Below are positions 9,284 to 18,937 of a DNA stretch of 55,054 nucleotides, one piece after another. How positions within the stretch are numbered: the first letter of the stretch is position 1; each line of letters opens with the position of its first letter. The translations under genes were made by a program, and so were the position numbers. Source of the DNA: Bacteroidota bacterium (GTDB lineage Bacteria > Bacteroidota > Bacteroidia > Bacteroidales > VadinHA17); assembly GCA_016718875.1 (NCBI GenBank), contig JADKBL010000030.1:1-55054 (forward strand), given 5' to 3'. The notes beneath the pieces are model-generated. The model saw only the letters and a program-made list of their open reading frames with translations, ran no database searches and was not told the DNA's origin.

Positions 9284-10659
9284 ATGGAACTAAAAAATGC
9301 TGATGTAATTATTATTGGAGCCGGACTTACCGGTCTCTCAATAGCCTATTATCTTAAACGCAACGGACGGTCTCCCATTGTTATTGAAAAAGCTGACAAG
9401 CCAGGGGGAGTAATAAGCACACATAGTGAAAACGGGTTTATTTATGAGTCTGGTCCTAATACCGGTGTCTTGTCAACCCCGGAAATCGCAGCTCTTTTTG
9501 ATGACTTGAGCGGTGAATCGATTCTTGAAACTGCAAATAAGGATTCTGCAAAAAGATATATTATGAAAGGGGGGAAGTGGCAGGCAATTCCTTCAGGTTT
9601 GTTATCGGCTGTTGCTACTCCTCTTTTTACTTTTAGCGATAAATTCAGGATACTTGGAGAACCTTTCAGGAAACCCGGAATGAACCCTGATGAATCAGTT
9701 GCTGATATGGTTATCAGGAGAATGGGAAGAAGCTTTCTCGACTATGCCGTTGACCCTTTTATTTCAGGTGTTTATGCCGGTGATCCTTCCATACTTGTAA
9801 CACGTTATGCATTACCCAAACTGTATGCCCTGGAGCATAATTATGGGAGCTTCATTAAAGGATCCATTAAAAAGGGCAGGGAAAAGAAAAGTGAAGCGGA
9901 GAAAAAAGCAACAAGAGAAGTATTCTCTGCTAAAGGAGGCCTGGGAACTCTGATATCCGGTCTTGCTGATGCAACAGGGAACGAAAAAATAGTATGCGGA
10001 GCATCAGGAATTAAGATTGAACCCGGCAAGAGTGGCTTCGTGGTTTCATTTAAAAGCCGTGAAGGAATTGACGTGACTGCAAATTCAAAAACAGTTATAT
10101 CAACAGCCGGGAGCTATAACCTGCCTGATCTTCTGCCTTTTCTTCCTGTTGATGCTCTTGAACCTCTTCTGAGTCTAAAATATGCCAGTGTGGTACAGGT
10201 AGCTGCCGGTTATAAAAAATGGGGAGGATTACACCTTGATGCTTTCGGAGGACTTGTTCCTTCGAAGGAAAACAGGGATATTCTCGGTATCTTTTCCCCT
10301 CAGAGTTTTCCCAGGCAGGCCCTGAAGGAGGAGCACTCTTATCTGTGTTCCTTGGCGGTATAAAAAAGCCTGGTTTGATAAATAAAAGCGACAATGAAAT
10401 AATAAGCATTGTCCTTGATGAAATAGCTAAGACTCTTTTTACTTCAGCTGAACCTGATCTGCTAAAAGTATTCAGGTATGAGCATGCCATTCCACAATAT
10501 GAGAAATCAACCGGTGAGAGGCTCGATGCTATAATGAAGATTGAGACTAAGTATCCGGGACTCATTCTGGCCGGCAATATCAGGGATGGCATTGGTATGG
10601 CTGACAGGGTAAAGCAGGCAAAAAAGATTTCTGATATTGTGATAAACAGGAAACTATGA
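9284..10659 (+). CDS. hemG: Protoporphyrinogen/coproporphyrinogen oxidase, FAD type (frameshifted)
   Basis: Oxidises a porphyrinogen to the porphyrin, the step after HemN. The N-terminus IIIGAGLTGLSIAYYL is a Rossmann FAD site (GxGxxG), followed by the E-K-A-x-x-x-G-G motif. This is the HemY-like flavin family, not the small E. coli HemG. The frame breaks near 10328-10333: 9284-10363 gives 359 residues, and a -1 frame resumes with ALLSVFLGGIKK and runs to 10659. The restored product is about 458 residues, normal for the family. The C-terminal part keeps the FAD-binding AGNIRDGIGMADRV. The final ATGA overlaps hemH. The indel is probably a sequencing error. Confidence 0.85.
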
Positions 10660-11658
10660 CCAGGAAGGTCCTAATAATTGTCAATACAGGAACACCCGAT
10701 AGTTCTTCTGTTAAGGATGTCAGACGATATCTGTCTGAGTTTCTGAACGACAGGCATGTAATTGATCTGCCATGGCTTATACGTAAATTTCTGGTTAACA
10801 TTATTATTGTTCCTTTCAGGGCTCAAAGGTCATCGCGAAAATACAGCAGACTCTGGACAGAAGAAGGTTCTCCTTTGCTTATTAATCTGGAAAAGCTGGT
10901 AAGTAAGCTCCGCCTTCGTTTAAACGGTAAGTTTGAAGTCATCGGTGCCATGCGTTATGGCAGTCCATCGCTTAAAAAGGTTCTGAAGGATTTAAGTGTT
11001 GACCCTCCCGCTTCGGTTATTGTATTTCCTTTGTACACTCAATATGCATCTTCAACAACAGGGTCTGTTAACGAATTAACAATAAGTGTTTTAGGTGGTT
11101 TTGAGGCTAATCCTGAACTGAAGATAGTGAAGCAGTTCTATGATCATCCCCTTTATCTGGAATCTGTAGTGTGGCAGGTAAGAAAATTTGACCTCTCAGC
11201 CTGTGATCACATATTGTTTTCATATCATGGACTGCCAATGAGACAGATACAAAAAATCCATCCTGAAAAAGATTGTGCTTCCCCTGCAATTAGTGGGAAA
11301 GCTTCCTGCCGATTGTAAGCTTTGTTACCGGGCAAGCTGTTACGAGACTAGCAACACCTCGCAGGAAGGCACTGTCGCCAACGAAAAATATTCAACTTCA
11401 TTTCAGTCGAGGCTTTCGCGTAACTGGCTGAGTCCGTTCACCGATAATGTCCTGAAGAACCTGGCAGTTTCCGGATGTAGAAGGGTACTTGTTGTGGCAC
11501 CTTCGTTTACTGCCGATTGTCTTGAGACATTAACGGAAATAGGAGAGGAGTATAATGCATTATTCAGATCATACGGCGGAGATCAGCTTGATCTGGTTCC
11601 CGCTCTGAATGATGATGATAAATGGGCAGATGCTATTATAGAAATTGCAGGTATGTAG
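10656..11658 (+). CDS. hemH: Ferrochelatase (frameshifted)
   Basis: Inserts Fe(II) into the porphyrin ring, the last haem step. The N-terminus VLIIVNTGTPDSSSVKDVRRYLSEFL is typical. FPLYTQYASSTTGSV and FSYHGLPMRQI, which holds the active-site His, follow. The frame shifts by +1 near the CCCC run at 11281-11284. The second part (LCYRASCYETS, then VVAPSFTADCLETLTEIGEEY) restores the conserved C-terminus. Removing one C gives about 333 residues, normal for ferrochelatase. It overlaps hemG by 4 bases (ATGA) and is the last gene of the operon. Confidence 0.86.
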
Positions 11659-11659
11659 C

Positions 11660-12262
11660 TTATTCGTAGCTGGAATCGTACCACGACCTTACATCGGTGA
11701 CCATCATTCCTGCTTCGATAGCCGCTTCAATCCCAAGATCGCCGTCCTCAAATACTTCTATATATTTAGGATCGATATTCATCAGCTCGGCACATTTCAG
11801 GAATGTCTCAGGATGTGGCTTGAAGTTCTCAACATCATTTGCTGTAATAATGATGTCGAAATATTGCCTAAGTGATGTTACCTCAAGTGTCCTTTCAACA
11901 GCAATCCTGTGCCCGCCTGTTCCTACAGCCATTGGCAGTAATCCGTAGTATTTCTTTACGATGTTTACTACAGGCTCTATAGGTTTTATATGTTGTTGCT
12001 GTTCGTAGAATTCTTTCAGTTTTTCCTCAACAATCTCTTCAGCCGTTACATTGCCGTTAAGCTTATTTTCCTTAATAATCTCAGTGGCAATGATCCATCC
12101 CGGACTGCCGGTATGTTTTCTGAGGAAAGCCGGGTCAATAGTGGCTCCGAATTTTTTGCAGGCTTTTTTCCAGCCCTGAAAATGGTATGGCATTGTATCA
12201 GCCAGGGTCCCGTCTAGGTCAAATATCAATCCTTTTACACCTGGTTTTATATCGTATTGCAT
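11660..12262 (-). CDS. HAD-superfamily hydrolase, beta-phosphoglucomutase-like
   Basis: 200-residue cytoplasmic phosphatase or phosphomutase. HAD motif I is FDLDGTLADT (residues about 14-23); the helical cap domain spans about 25-95. Motif II is the conserved Thr/Gly region near VGTGGH, motif III the K in NFKPHPE, and motif IV is FEDGDLGIEAA. The DGTLADT motif and cap resemble YqaB/BPGM-like enzymes (fructose-1-phosphatase group). It ends one base after the hemH stop, convergent with it. The substrate is not determined. Confidence 0.85.
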   Translation of the reverse strand: MQYDIKPGVKGLIFDLDGTLADTMPYHFQGWKKACKKFGATIDPAFLRKHTGSPGWIIATEIIKENKLNGNVTAEEIVEEKLKEFYEQQQHIKPIEPVVNIVKKYYGLLPMAVGTGGHRIAVERTLEVTSLRQYFDIIITANDVENFKPHPETFLKCAELMNIDPKYIEVFEDGDLGIEAAIEAGMMVTDVRSWYDSSYE

Positions 12263-12296
12263 TCAGTAAAATTTGCCGCAAATGTATAAAAGAAAA

Positions 12297-14335
12297 TCAT
12301 TTAAACGACTTTAAATACGTAATTACCTGTTTATAAACATTTTCTGCAGTGAATCCGAATTTTTCGTCAAGTACTTTATAGGGTGCCGAATAACCGAAAC
12401 TATTCATTCCCCAAACGATACCGGCAGGGCCAACCAGACCCTGGAGGGTTACTGATAGTCCTGCTGTAAGTCCGAATACAGGAACATTGTCAGGTATAAC
12501 GGATTTCCTGTAACTGTCAGGCTGAATTCTGAATAATCCTTCGGAAGGGGCTGATACAATTCTTACTTTCAGGTTGTCCTTTTTCAAAAGGACTGCTCCT
12601 TCAACGAGTGTTGCAACCTCTGATCCGCTGGCTGCAAGTATTATGTCGGGTTTGCCGCTGCAGTCCTGAACAATATATGCTCCCTTTTCTGATTTAAGTG
12701 CATCACTGAACCTGTTTCCGGTATCAGTTGGCAAATCCTTGATATTCTGTCTTGACAGGATCAGCGCTGTAGGAGTCTTTTTGTTCTCAAGAGCCATCTT
12801 CCATGCTACTGTGGTCTCGGCAGAATCGGCCGGACGAAGCACAACCATGCTGTTCTCACCATGGTGATTCTTCAGATGTTCCATGAGTCTTATCTGTGCC
12901 TCCTGTTCAACAGGCTGATGGGTTGGACCGTCTTCACCTACACGGAAAGCATCATGTGTCCATATATATTTAACTGGCAGACTCATAAGACATGCAAGTC
13001 TTACAGCCGGTTTCATATAGTCGGAAAAGACAAAGAATGTACCGCATGCAGCAATTACTCCTCCGTGGAGGGTCATGCCGTTCATTATTGATGCCATTGT
13101 GAGTTCGGCAACACCGGCATGGAAAAATGCTCCTGTAAAATCACCTTTGGTAAAAGGATGAGTGTTTTTGAGGAAACCATCTGTCTTATCAGAATTTGCA
13201 AGGTCGGCAGATGCAACTATCATATTCTCAACCTTCGAGGCATAAATACTGAGCATAGCTGCTGATGCGGCTCTGGTGGCTGAACCCTCCTTCTGTTGTA
13301 TTGCACTGTAATCTATAGATGGCAGGTTACCTGCATAGAAATCGTGCAGTTTTTTATCGAGTTCACTGTTATTGGCAGCCCATGTTTTTTCTTTTCCTTC
13401 CATTGTGCGGCTGTTTCTCTTTTTGTTTTTAATACATTACTGTACAGCTCTTTGACATCGTCAAATATTACAAACGGATCATTGATATTTCCACCAAGGT
13501 TCTCAAGCGATTTCTCGAAGGAACCACCGGCTTCACCAACCGGCATGCCATGAGTTGATGTCTTTCTCTCAAAGCTATTGCCGTCTTTGTCGAGAAGACC
13601 TTTGCCCATTATTGTTTTGCCAATAATAATTGTTGGTTTTTCCTTCTCTGCATTTGCCTCCTTTAGAGCTTTTCTGATCTGGTCATGATTGTTCCCGTCA
13701 ATTGAAATAACCTTCCATCCCCAGGCGGTATATTTCATAGCAGTGTTTTCAATCGTAACTGCTCTGGTTTCGGTTGAGAGCCGTATATCGTTTGAATCGT
13801 AGAACATAATGAGGTTGTTCAGTCCCAGATAGCCGGCTATTCGTCCTGCTCCCTGTGATATCTCCTCCTGCACTCCTCCGTCGGAGATGAATGCGTATGT
13901 TTTATGAGTAAAGAGATCGCCGAAACGTGCAGCAAGGAATCTTTCGGCAATAGCAGCTCCAACAGCCATGGTATGGCCCTGTCCCAACGGGCCTGAGGTA
14001 TTCTCAATACCTCTCATGATATCTAGCTCGGGATGGCCCGGAGTTGGGCTTCCCCACTGGCGGAAGCTCTTCAGCTCCTCGGTTGAGAAGTTGCCTGTAA
14101 GGGTAAGTATCGAATAGAGCATAGGTGACATATGTCCCGGATCGAGGAAAAACCTGTCACGATTTATCCACTGCGGATCTGCAGGATCGAACTTCAGGAA
14201 TTCAGAAAAGAGGATATGAATGAAGTCAGCTCCTCCCATTGCTCCTCCGGGATGGCCCGATTTTGCCTTTTCAACCATCGCCATTGCGAGTATTCTTATA
14301 TTGTCAGCAGCCCTGAGATTTATGTCATTTTTCAT
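12297..14335 (-). CDS. tkt: Transketolase (frameshifted)
   Basis: Thiamine-diphosphate enzyme of the non-oxidative pentose phosphate pathway. The N-terminal half (13313-14335) has KSGHPGGAMG, GPLGQGHTMAVG and the ThDP-binding SDGGVQEE...NLIMFYDSND. The C-terminal half (12297-13403) has THDAFRVGEDGPTHQPVEQ, the pyrimidine-binding transketolase signature. The halves overlap in different frames. Adding one A to the six-A run (TTTTTT on the plus strand, 13385-13390) joins them into about 679 residues, the normal length. Natural two-subunit transketolases exist, but the overlap at a homopolymer argues for an indel. A TATTTTTG box lies just upstream at 14368-14375. Confidence 0.88.
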
Positions 14336-14367
14336 CTTCTGGAAATTTAAAGTTCTGATCGTGACAG

Positions 14368-14375
14368 CAAAAATA
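14368..14375 (-). promoter_or_regulatory. Candidate -7 element for tkt
   Basis: TATTTTTG on the minus strand fits the Bacteroidota -7 consensus TAnnTTTG and lies 33 bases upstream of the transketolase start. No clear TTTG -33 box is seen at the right spacing, only a T-run, so the call is weak. Confidence 0.35.
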
Positions 14376-14409
14376 TGATTATTACGTGATAAAAAAACAC
14401 CCTTGGAAA

Positions 14410-14438
14410 TTTGATTATTACAACTTTTTGTACATTTA
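14410..14438 (+). promoter_or_regulatory. Candidate Bacteroidota promoter for the two-component pair
   Basis: TTTG at 14410-14413, a 17-base spacer and TACATTTA at 14431-14438 approximate the Bacteroidota promoter TTTG-N17-23-TAnnTTTG (last base differs). It lies 26 bases before the response regulator start. Confidence 0.35.
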
Positions 14439-14463
14439 GCCTCAGAAAGTCGAAATATTGCTT

Positions 14464-15204
14464 ATGGAATCTAAACTGAAAGCACTCATTGTTGACGATG
14501 AAGAAGGGGCAAGAAAGCTGCTCAAGAAGCTTCTTGATGAAACGCATCATTTTACTGATCTGAGACTTGCAGACTCAGCATCTTCAGCCACCACTGAAAT
14601 GAAGGATTTTGATCCTGATATGGTTTTTCTGGATATCAGGATGCCGGAAAAGGACGGATTCGATTTCCTTATGGATATGAGCCACAGAAACGGTCGTCCG
14701 GGTATTGTATTTGTAACTGCCTATGAGCAGTATGCTCTGAAAGCAATTAAACAGCATGCATTTGATTATCTGCTGAAACCAGTGAACCGGAAGGAGCTGA
14801 AACAGTGTATTCAGAAATATATTTCAGGCAGGAGCGAAAACGCATCCCAGATTCCACAGCCTGTGCATCAGGTGCTGACTGATAAGATCAAACGGGTTAA
14901 GGTCAGTACAAGAACCGGCACACTGTTTGTCAATCCTGCAAATATTCTTTATTGCAAAGCTGACGGTAATTACACAGTAATACATTCGGGAGGCAAAGAA
15001 CTATTATGTTCAATGAATATTGGCAAGTTGCGTGAGATGCTCCCTGAAACCAGCTTCCTCAGAATAGGCCGTTCACTTATACTGAATATTGAACATATAA
15101 CACATCTTGACCGACGGCAAAGTATTGTTACACTTGTTAATCAGGGTGAATCAGTTAGTGTTAAGATACCGCGCAATCATCTGAAGGAACTTGAAATGAT
15201 CTAG
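14464..15204 (+). CDS. LytTR-family response regulator
   Basis: 246 residues if started at ATG 14464; an upstream TTG at 14458 would add two. The receiver domain has the acidic pair in IVDDEEGARK, the phospho-acceptor Asp in DMVFLDIRMPEKDG, and Thr and Lys in FVTAYE and LLKPVN. The C-terminal LytTR DNA-binding domain (about 145-246) has LFVNPANILYCKADGNYT and FLRIGRSLILNIEHI. It is the transcription-factor partner of the LytS-like kinase whose ATG follows the stop with no gap. Confidence 0.93.
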   Translation: MESKLKALIVDDEEGARKLLKKLLDETHHFTDLRLADSASSATTEMKDFDPDMVFLDIRMPEKDGFDFLMDMSHRNGRPGIVFVTAYEQYALKAIKQHAFDYLLKPVNRKELKQCIQKYISGRSENASQIPQPVHQVLTDKIKRVKVSTRTGTLFVNPANILYCKADGNYTVIHSGGKELLCSMNIGKLREMLPETSFLRIGRSLILNIEHITHLDRRQSIVTLVNQGESVSVKIPRNHLKELEMI

Positions 15205-17286
15205 ATGATGAAATCGAAGGCCCGTCTTAGAAGGATACTCATTTCTTCATGGCTTCTGGCCTTAATCCCAGCAATAATCATTGCTTTAATTCTTCCTCCA
15301 CTGGGCGCGAAGTATAGACTTATTGTCGGTGAAGGCGACAGCTATCAGTCAGTCTATTCATATGAGGATCTTAATTCCGATGGCATTACGGAATTAATCA
15401 GCACAGGTAAAGGAATCCCCTATTATTTTGTTGTTATCCACAATAATGATGGTAAAATCTATGACCAGTGGAACCTCAAAGATGAAATTACGAGTAATTT
15501 GTCAACTGTATTTTATGGTAATTATGATAATGATGACTATAAAGAGATTTACATATTTACATCAAGATGGGACTCCCTTTTTCTCAACATAAATGAGTTC
15601 TTCGATCCTGCCGGATTAAAGGTCGAAAGGATTTTTATTACAAAAATAGGTATTACCGACGGTACCCCTAATACGAATATATCTCAGGTAGGTTTATATG
15701 ATGTAAATAAAGACGGATTCTCCGAGTTTTATTTCAGTTTACTGACCGGATTTGCATTGGAACCAAGACATGTCTATTATTTTAATATTATTAGTAAACA
15801 GCTGAAATCAAGCCAGTTTACAGGAGCTATTTTTCAATATCCAAGTTTTACTGATGCTGACGGTGATAATAAACCAGAGATCTTCGGACTTTTTCATGCA
15901 GCTGGCAACTATAACATACCGTCACCATTTACAGACTGGAGCACCTGGATGATGGTTTATGATGAAAACCTGAATTTTGAGTTTCCTCCGGTTGAATTTC
16001 CAGGGCTGACGAATAATCTTGAGACATATTCTTACAAGCATAAGGGGTTTCGTGGTTATGTAGTTTCGCATAATACCTCCTCAGCTGATTCATCTGTATA
16101 TGAGCCCCGCATAATGGTCTTTTCACTTAAAGGGAAAAAGTTAAAGGAAAACCTCTACAGCGAATTTGGATTTAATACATCTATATTTCTGCATGTCATT
16201 GAAGGTGAAATTGATGACAGGTTGTTTGTTTTTGGAAATGAGATGGTTGAGCTGAATAATGATCTGGAGATTATTAACAGTAAAAAATTACCATTTGCAA
16301 CAGGTTATTATGCCAGTTATATGGTAAATATTGATGATGATGGCTCAAAGGAGTTTTTACTTTATTCTGATACGGAGAAGAAAGTTTTTATTGTAAATTC
16401 AAATCTGAAAATAATTGCGCAATCAGATTTACAGGCATCTGGCGCTGTTTTCCATTTTTCTCATTACCGGTCGGCTGATGGTGTTCACAAGGTTCATCTT
16501 GCCAATACTGATTTCGGCTGCCTGTTAGAACTAAAAAGGAATAACTCCTATTATTTTGGGTACCTTATTTATCCGTTGGTATACCTGTTGATAGTCCTGT
16601 TTATTAAATTTATTACAGGGATAGCAGTCAGACAGGTTGAGCAGAGGGAAAATCTTAAACAAAGACTTCTGACTGTTCAACTTCAGGGTATAAAGTCACA
16701 GCTCGACCCACATTTTACCTTTAATTCCCTTAATTCAATTGCTTCACTTATTTACCTAGAAGAGCGACAGGCTGCGTACGATTACCTGAATAAGTTCACA
16801 AGTCTTTTGCGCGGAATGTTAAACGATGCTGAAAAGATACACAGGACGCTGGGTGAGGAGATAGAATTTGTGACTACATATCTTGAACTTGAAAAGATGC
16901 GTTTTGGCGATAAACTCGAATTCAATATAGATGTGGACGACACCGTAACCGGTGAGGAAAAAGTTCCAAAACTTGTACTTCACACATTTGCCGAAAATGC
17001 CATAAAGCATGGCATCATCCCCAATCCGGATGGCGGAAAACTTCAAATAACCATAAAAAAGGAATCTGATTATCTGAAAATAACAATTGAGGATAATGGC
17101 ATAGGCAGGGTAAAAGCCGCTGGACAGAGCCACTCAACCGGTAAAGGTCTTAAACTGACTGGCGAATTTTATGATATTCTTAATCAGTTAAATAAGCGGC
17201 CAATAACACATTCTATAACTGACCTTTATGATGACTCAGGCAATTCATCAGGTACAAGAGTTGAGGTATCTGTACCCTTATCCTGA
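15205..17286 (+). CDS. LytS/YehU-type sensor histidine kinase with FG-GAP-like ectodomain
   Basis: 693 residues. The first membrane helix is about 10-32 and the second about 448-470. The roughly 400-residue region between is extracytoplasmic. It carries repeated Asp-rich loops (DLNSDGITELI, YDNDDYKEIYIF, DVNKDGFSEFYF, DADGDNKPEIFG, IDDDGSKEFLLY), the calcium-loop pattern of FG-GAP/VCBS integrin-like propellers. The cytoplasmic part has the His_kinase motif QLDPHFTFNSLN with the phospho-acceptor His. The HATPase motifs are ENAIKHGI and DNGIGR. It presumably phosphorylates the adjacent LytTR regulator in response to an extracellular ligand. The ligand is unknown. Confidence 0.9.
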   Translation: MMKSKARLRRILISSWLLALIPAIIIALILPPLGAKYRLIVGEGDSYQSVYSYEDLNSDGITELISTGKGIPYYFVVIHNNDGKIYDQWNLKDEITSNLSTVFYGNYDNDDYKEIYIFTSRWDSLFLNINEFFDPAGLKVERIFITKIGITDGTPNTNISQVGLYDVNKDGFSEFYFSLLTGFALEPRHVYYFNIISKQLKSSQFTGAIFQYPSFTDADGDNKPEIFGLFHAAGNYNIPSPFTDWSTWMMVYDENLNFEFPPVEFPGLTNNLETYSYKHKGFRGYVVSHNTSSADSSVYEPRIMVFSLKGKKLKENLYSEFGFNTSIFLHVIEGEIDDRLFVFGNEMVELNNDLEIINSKKLPFATGYYASYMVNIDDDGSKEFLLYSDTEKKVFIVNSNLKIIAQSDLQASGAVFHFSHYRSADGVHKVHLANTDFGCLLELKRNNSYYFGYLIYPLVYLLIVLFIKFITGIAVRQVEQRENLKQRLLTVQLQGIKSQLDPHFTFNSLNSIASLIYLEERQAAYDYLNKFTSLLRGMLNDAEKIHRTLGEEIEFVTTYLELEKMRFGDKLEFNIDVDDTVTGEEKVPKLVLHTFAENAIKHGIIPNPDGGKLQITIKKESDYLKITIEDNGIGRVKAAGQSHSTGKGLKLTGEFYDILNQLNKRPITHSITDLYDDSGNSSGTRVEVSVPLS

Positions 17287-17316
17287 GACCTGCAGCCTGA
17301 CACCTCACGCCTTACA
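17282..17316 (+). repeat. Heptanucleotide tandem repeat (CCTGNNN), five units
   Basis: Five seven-base units in register: CCTGAGA, CCTGCAG, CCTGACA, CCTCACG, CCTTACA. The tract overlaps the stop codons of the two convergent genes on either side, so both proteins end inside it. Related tracts occur at other gene ends in this window. Confidence 0.7.
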
Positions 17317-17719
17317 AATATTTCCTGTCTTCCTCAGGTATATCAAAGTACTTGTCATAAAGTTTGGAATCGGAGCCCTTGGCTTCAATTTCCCCTTCTC
17401 CCAGTTTGTATGTACATTTTTCACCTGCGATCTCTGAAAAATAGATGTCATATTCCTTCTTGTCATCATCTATCATAATTATCCTTACAAGGTGTTCATA
17501 TTTAGCACTGTTCAGAAGCGAGTGACATATAGGGCAGGTATAGATATATTGATCTCCCTCATGTATTTTGAAAGAAGGATGGGTGGTTTTTGTATAGTTG
17601 CCAAGTTCAGAATCAAGGAAGACAAGTCCTCTTTCAGTGCTGCCCTTTTTTTGTGCTGCCAGTACCAATGAGGTTTTTACTTTCAGATAACCCCTGCATG
17701 CTTTACATAAATATTCCAT
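17312..17719 (-). CDS. Zinc-ribbon protein of unknown function
   Basis: 135 residues beginning MEYLCKACRGYL, with a second pair in TCPICHSLL. CxxC...CxxC suggests one structural zinc site. The C-terminal half is acidic and lysine-rich. A strong ribosome-binding site (AAGGAGG, about 7 bases upstream) supports the start at 17719. It is convergent with the sensor kinase gene and about 100 bases downstream of the HAD gene at 17817, on the same strand. I do not recognise a specific family; the protein looks genuine by codon structure, zinc motif and SD. Confidence 0.7.
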   Translation of the reverse strand: MEYLCKACRGYLKVKTSLVLAAQKKGSTERGLVFLDSELGNYTKTTHPSFKIHEGDQYIYTCPICHSLLNSAKYEHLVRIIMIDDDKKEYDIYFSEIAGEKCTYKLGEGEIEAKGSDSKLYDKYFDIPEEDRKYL

Positions 17720-17816
17720 AATATACCTCCTTCTTCTTTTAAATTATTTAATCTTTGATCATCTCCTATAAAGTTATAAAATAAAACTTAAACAGAGAGA
17801 GGGAAAGTGTTAAATA

Positions 17817-18713
17817 TTATGGTATTAAATGCTTTTTCCAGGGAGGGGTTTCAGGCAATGATTCCATGAACATTGAAGCCAGGTGATCTTCATAAGACCC
17901 TCTGAAAGTGCCATTCTGAAATCTTATAATCCCCTCATCAAGGAACATTTTCCAGGAGTTATCCTCACTGCCGGGAATGATCGGGAAAAACAATACCCCG
18001 TTCCTGCGGGCTGCTTCCAGATCACCTCTGGCATCACCTATCATAAGGATCTTTTCAGCAGGATATTTTGCAGTTGCGGCAAGAGCAAGATGTTCAGCCT
18101 TGGTGCCATGCTCCTGTGCTGCAATTAGCCTCACATATCTTTTCAGATCGTTTGCATGCCATTCATGCTCAAGTGCCTCAAGCGGTGTTTGTGATACTAC
18201 AAGTATATCGGCCAGTGAAGAAATCTTCTCTAAAGTTCTTTTTGCATTGGGAAACGGCGGAATATCATGCAGCCATTCACTAATCTCCCGGTTGATGGTT
18301 TCACTCCACCTGAGGACAGGTTCTAACCTCTTGTCGCCTGTAATCGCAAAGTGCTTCCTCAGAGTTGCATTTCCCAGTTTTGTCTCACTTACCGACCATT
18401 CCCTAAGAGGCGTAAGATCAGGTAATATGAATCCTGCATCAGCTATCTCACTCCTCTCTGCGAGAAGTTCAAATACCTTCAATAACGCGATAAACCTGTT
18501 GTTGCCTCTGTGAACAGAATATAGATTCACAAATTCCCATGTCTCCCTGACGGTTTTGGCAACAGGAAAGAGGCTGAAATATTTTAATGCATTTGGGATG
18601 AAGAACTCCTTCTGTTTGACTTCCATCGTATCAAAAACACATCCGTCTGAATCAATGCCAATGAAATACTGATTCGCCGGTATAAAATCCCTTAACTGAT
18701 TCTGGTAATCCAT
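17817..18713 (-). CDS. HAD-superfamily hydrolase, uncharacterised
   Basis: About 298 residues from the Met of MDYQNQLRDF; upstream in-frame ATGs at 18716 and 18731 are possible. The HAD motif I variant is GIDSDGCVFDTME (nucleophile Asp, then DGCVFDT). Motif II lies near VVSQTP and motif IV is MIGDARGDLEAARRNG. A large insertion between motifs I and II forms a cap domain (about 40-170). Length and motif I variant place it in a Bacteroidota HAD family that I recall near carbohydrate genes, but the substrate is unknown. It sits between the zinc-ribbon gene and the hydrogenase operon, transcribed away from the latter. Confidence 0.8.
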   Translation of the reverse strand: MDYQNQLRDFIPANQYFIGIDSDGCVFDTMEVKQKEFFIPNALKYFSLFPVAKTVRETWEFVNLYSVHRGNNRFIALLKVFELLAERSEIADAGFILPDLTPLREWSVSETKLGNATLRKHFAITGDKRLEPVLRWSETINREISEWLHDIPPFPNAKRTLEKISSLADILVVSQTPLEALEHEWHANDLKRYVRLIAAQEHGTKAEHLALAATAKYPAEKILMIGDARGDLEAARRNGVLFFPIIPGSEDNSWKMFLDEGIIRFQNGTFRGSYEDHLASMFMESLPETPPWKKHLIP

Positions 18714-18937
18714 CATATTAAATATATGCAAAGATAATTAACCTTTATTAAGAGACCGCTTCTGAATGCAAAACAGGACTTACTTTCAACCTCAATCCTT
18801 CTTTAGTCTAATTCTAAATTAGCCTGTATGATATTATTTTCTTTTTTATAAAAGTATTGTTATTAAATTAACAGCTGAAAACGCAAGAGTCTTCAATTAA
18901 CTTTTTTTATAACTAATTACTTAAAAATCAACAGGAA

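Noticed and set aside
12297..14335. Transketolase encoded as two separate subunits
   Set aside because: Two-gene transketolases exist, but here the halves overlap by 91 bases in different frames at a six-base homopolymer, and adding one base gives a normal single protein. Eight other genes show the same kind of break.
15929..17133. Minus-strand frames inside the sensor kinase gene
   Set aside because: Shadows of the kinase reading frame without start signals, motifs or plausible composition.
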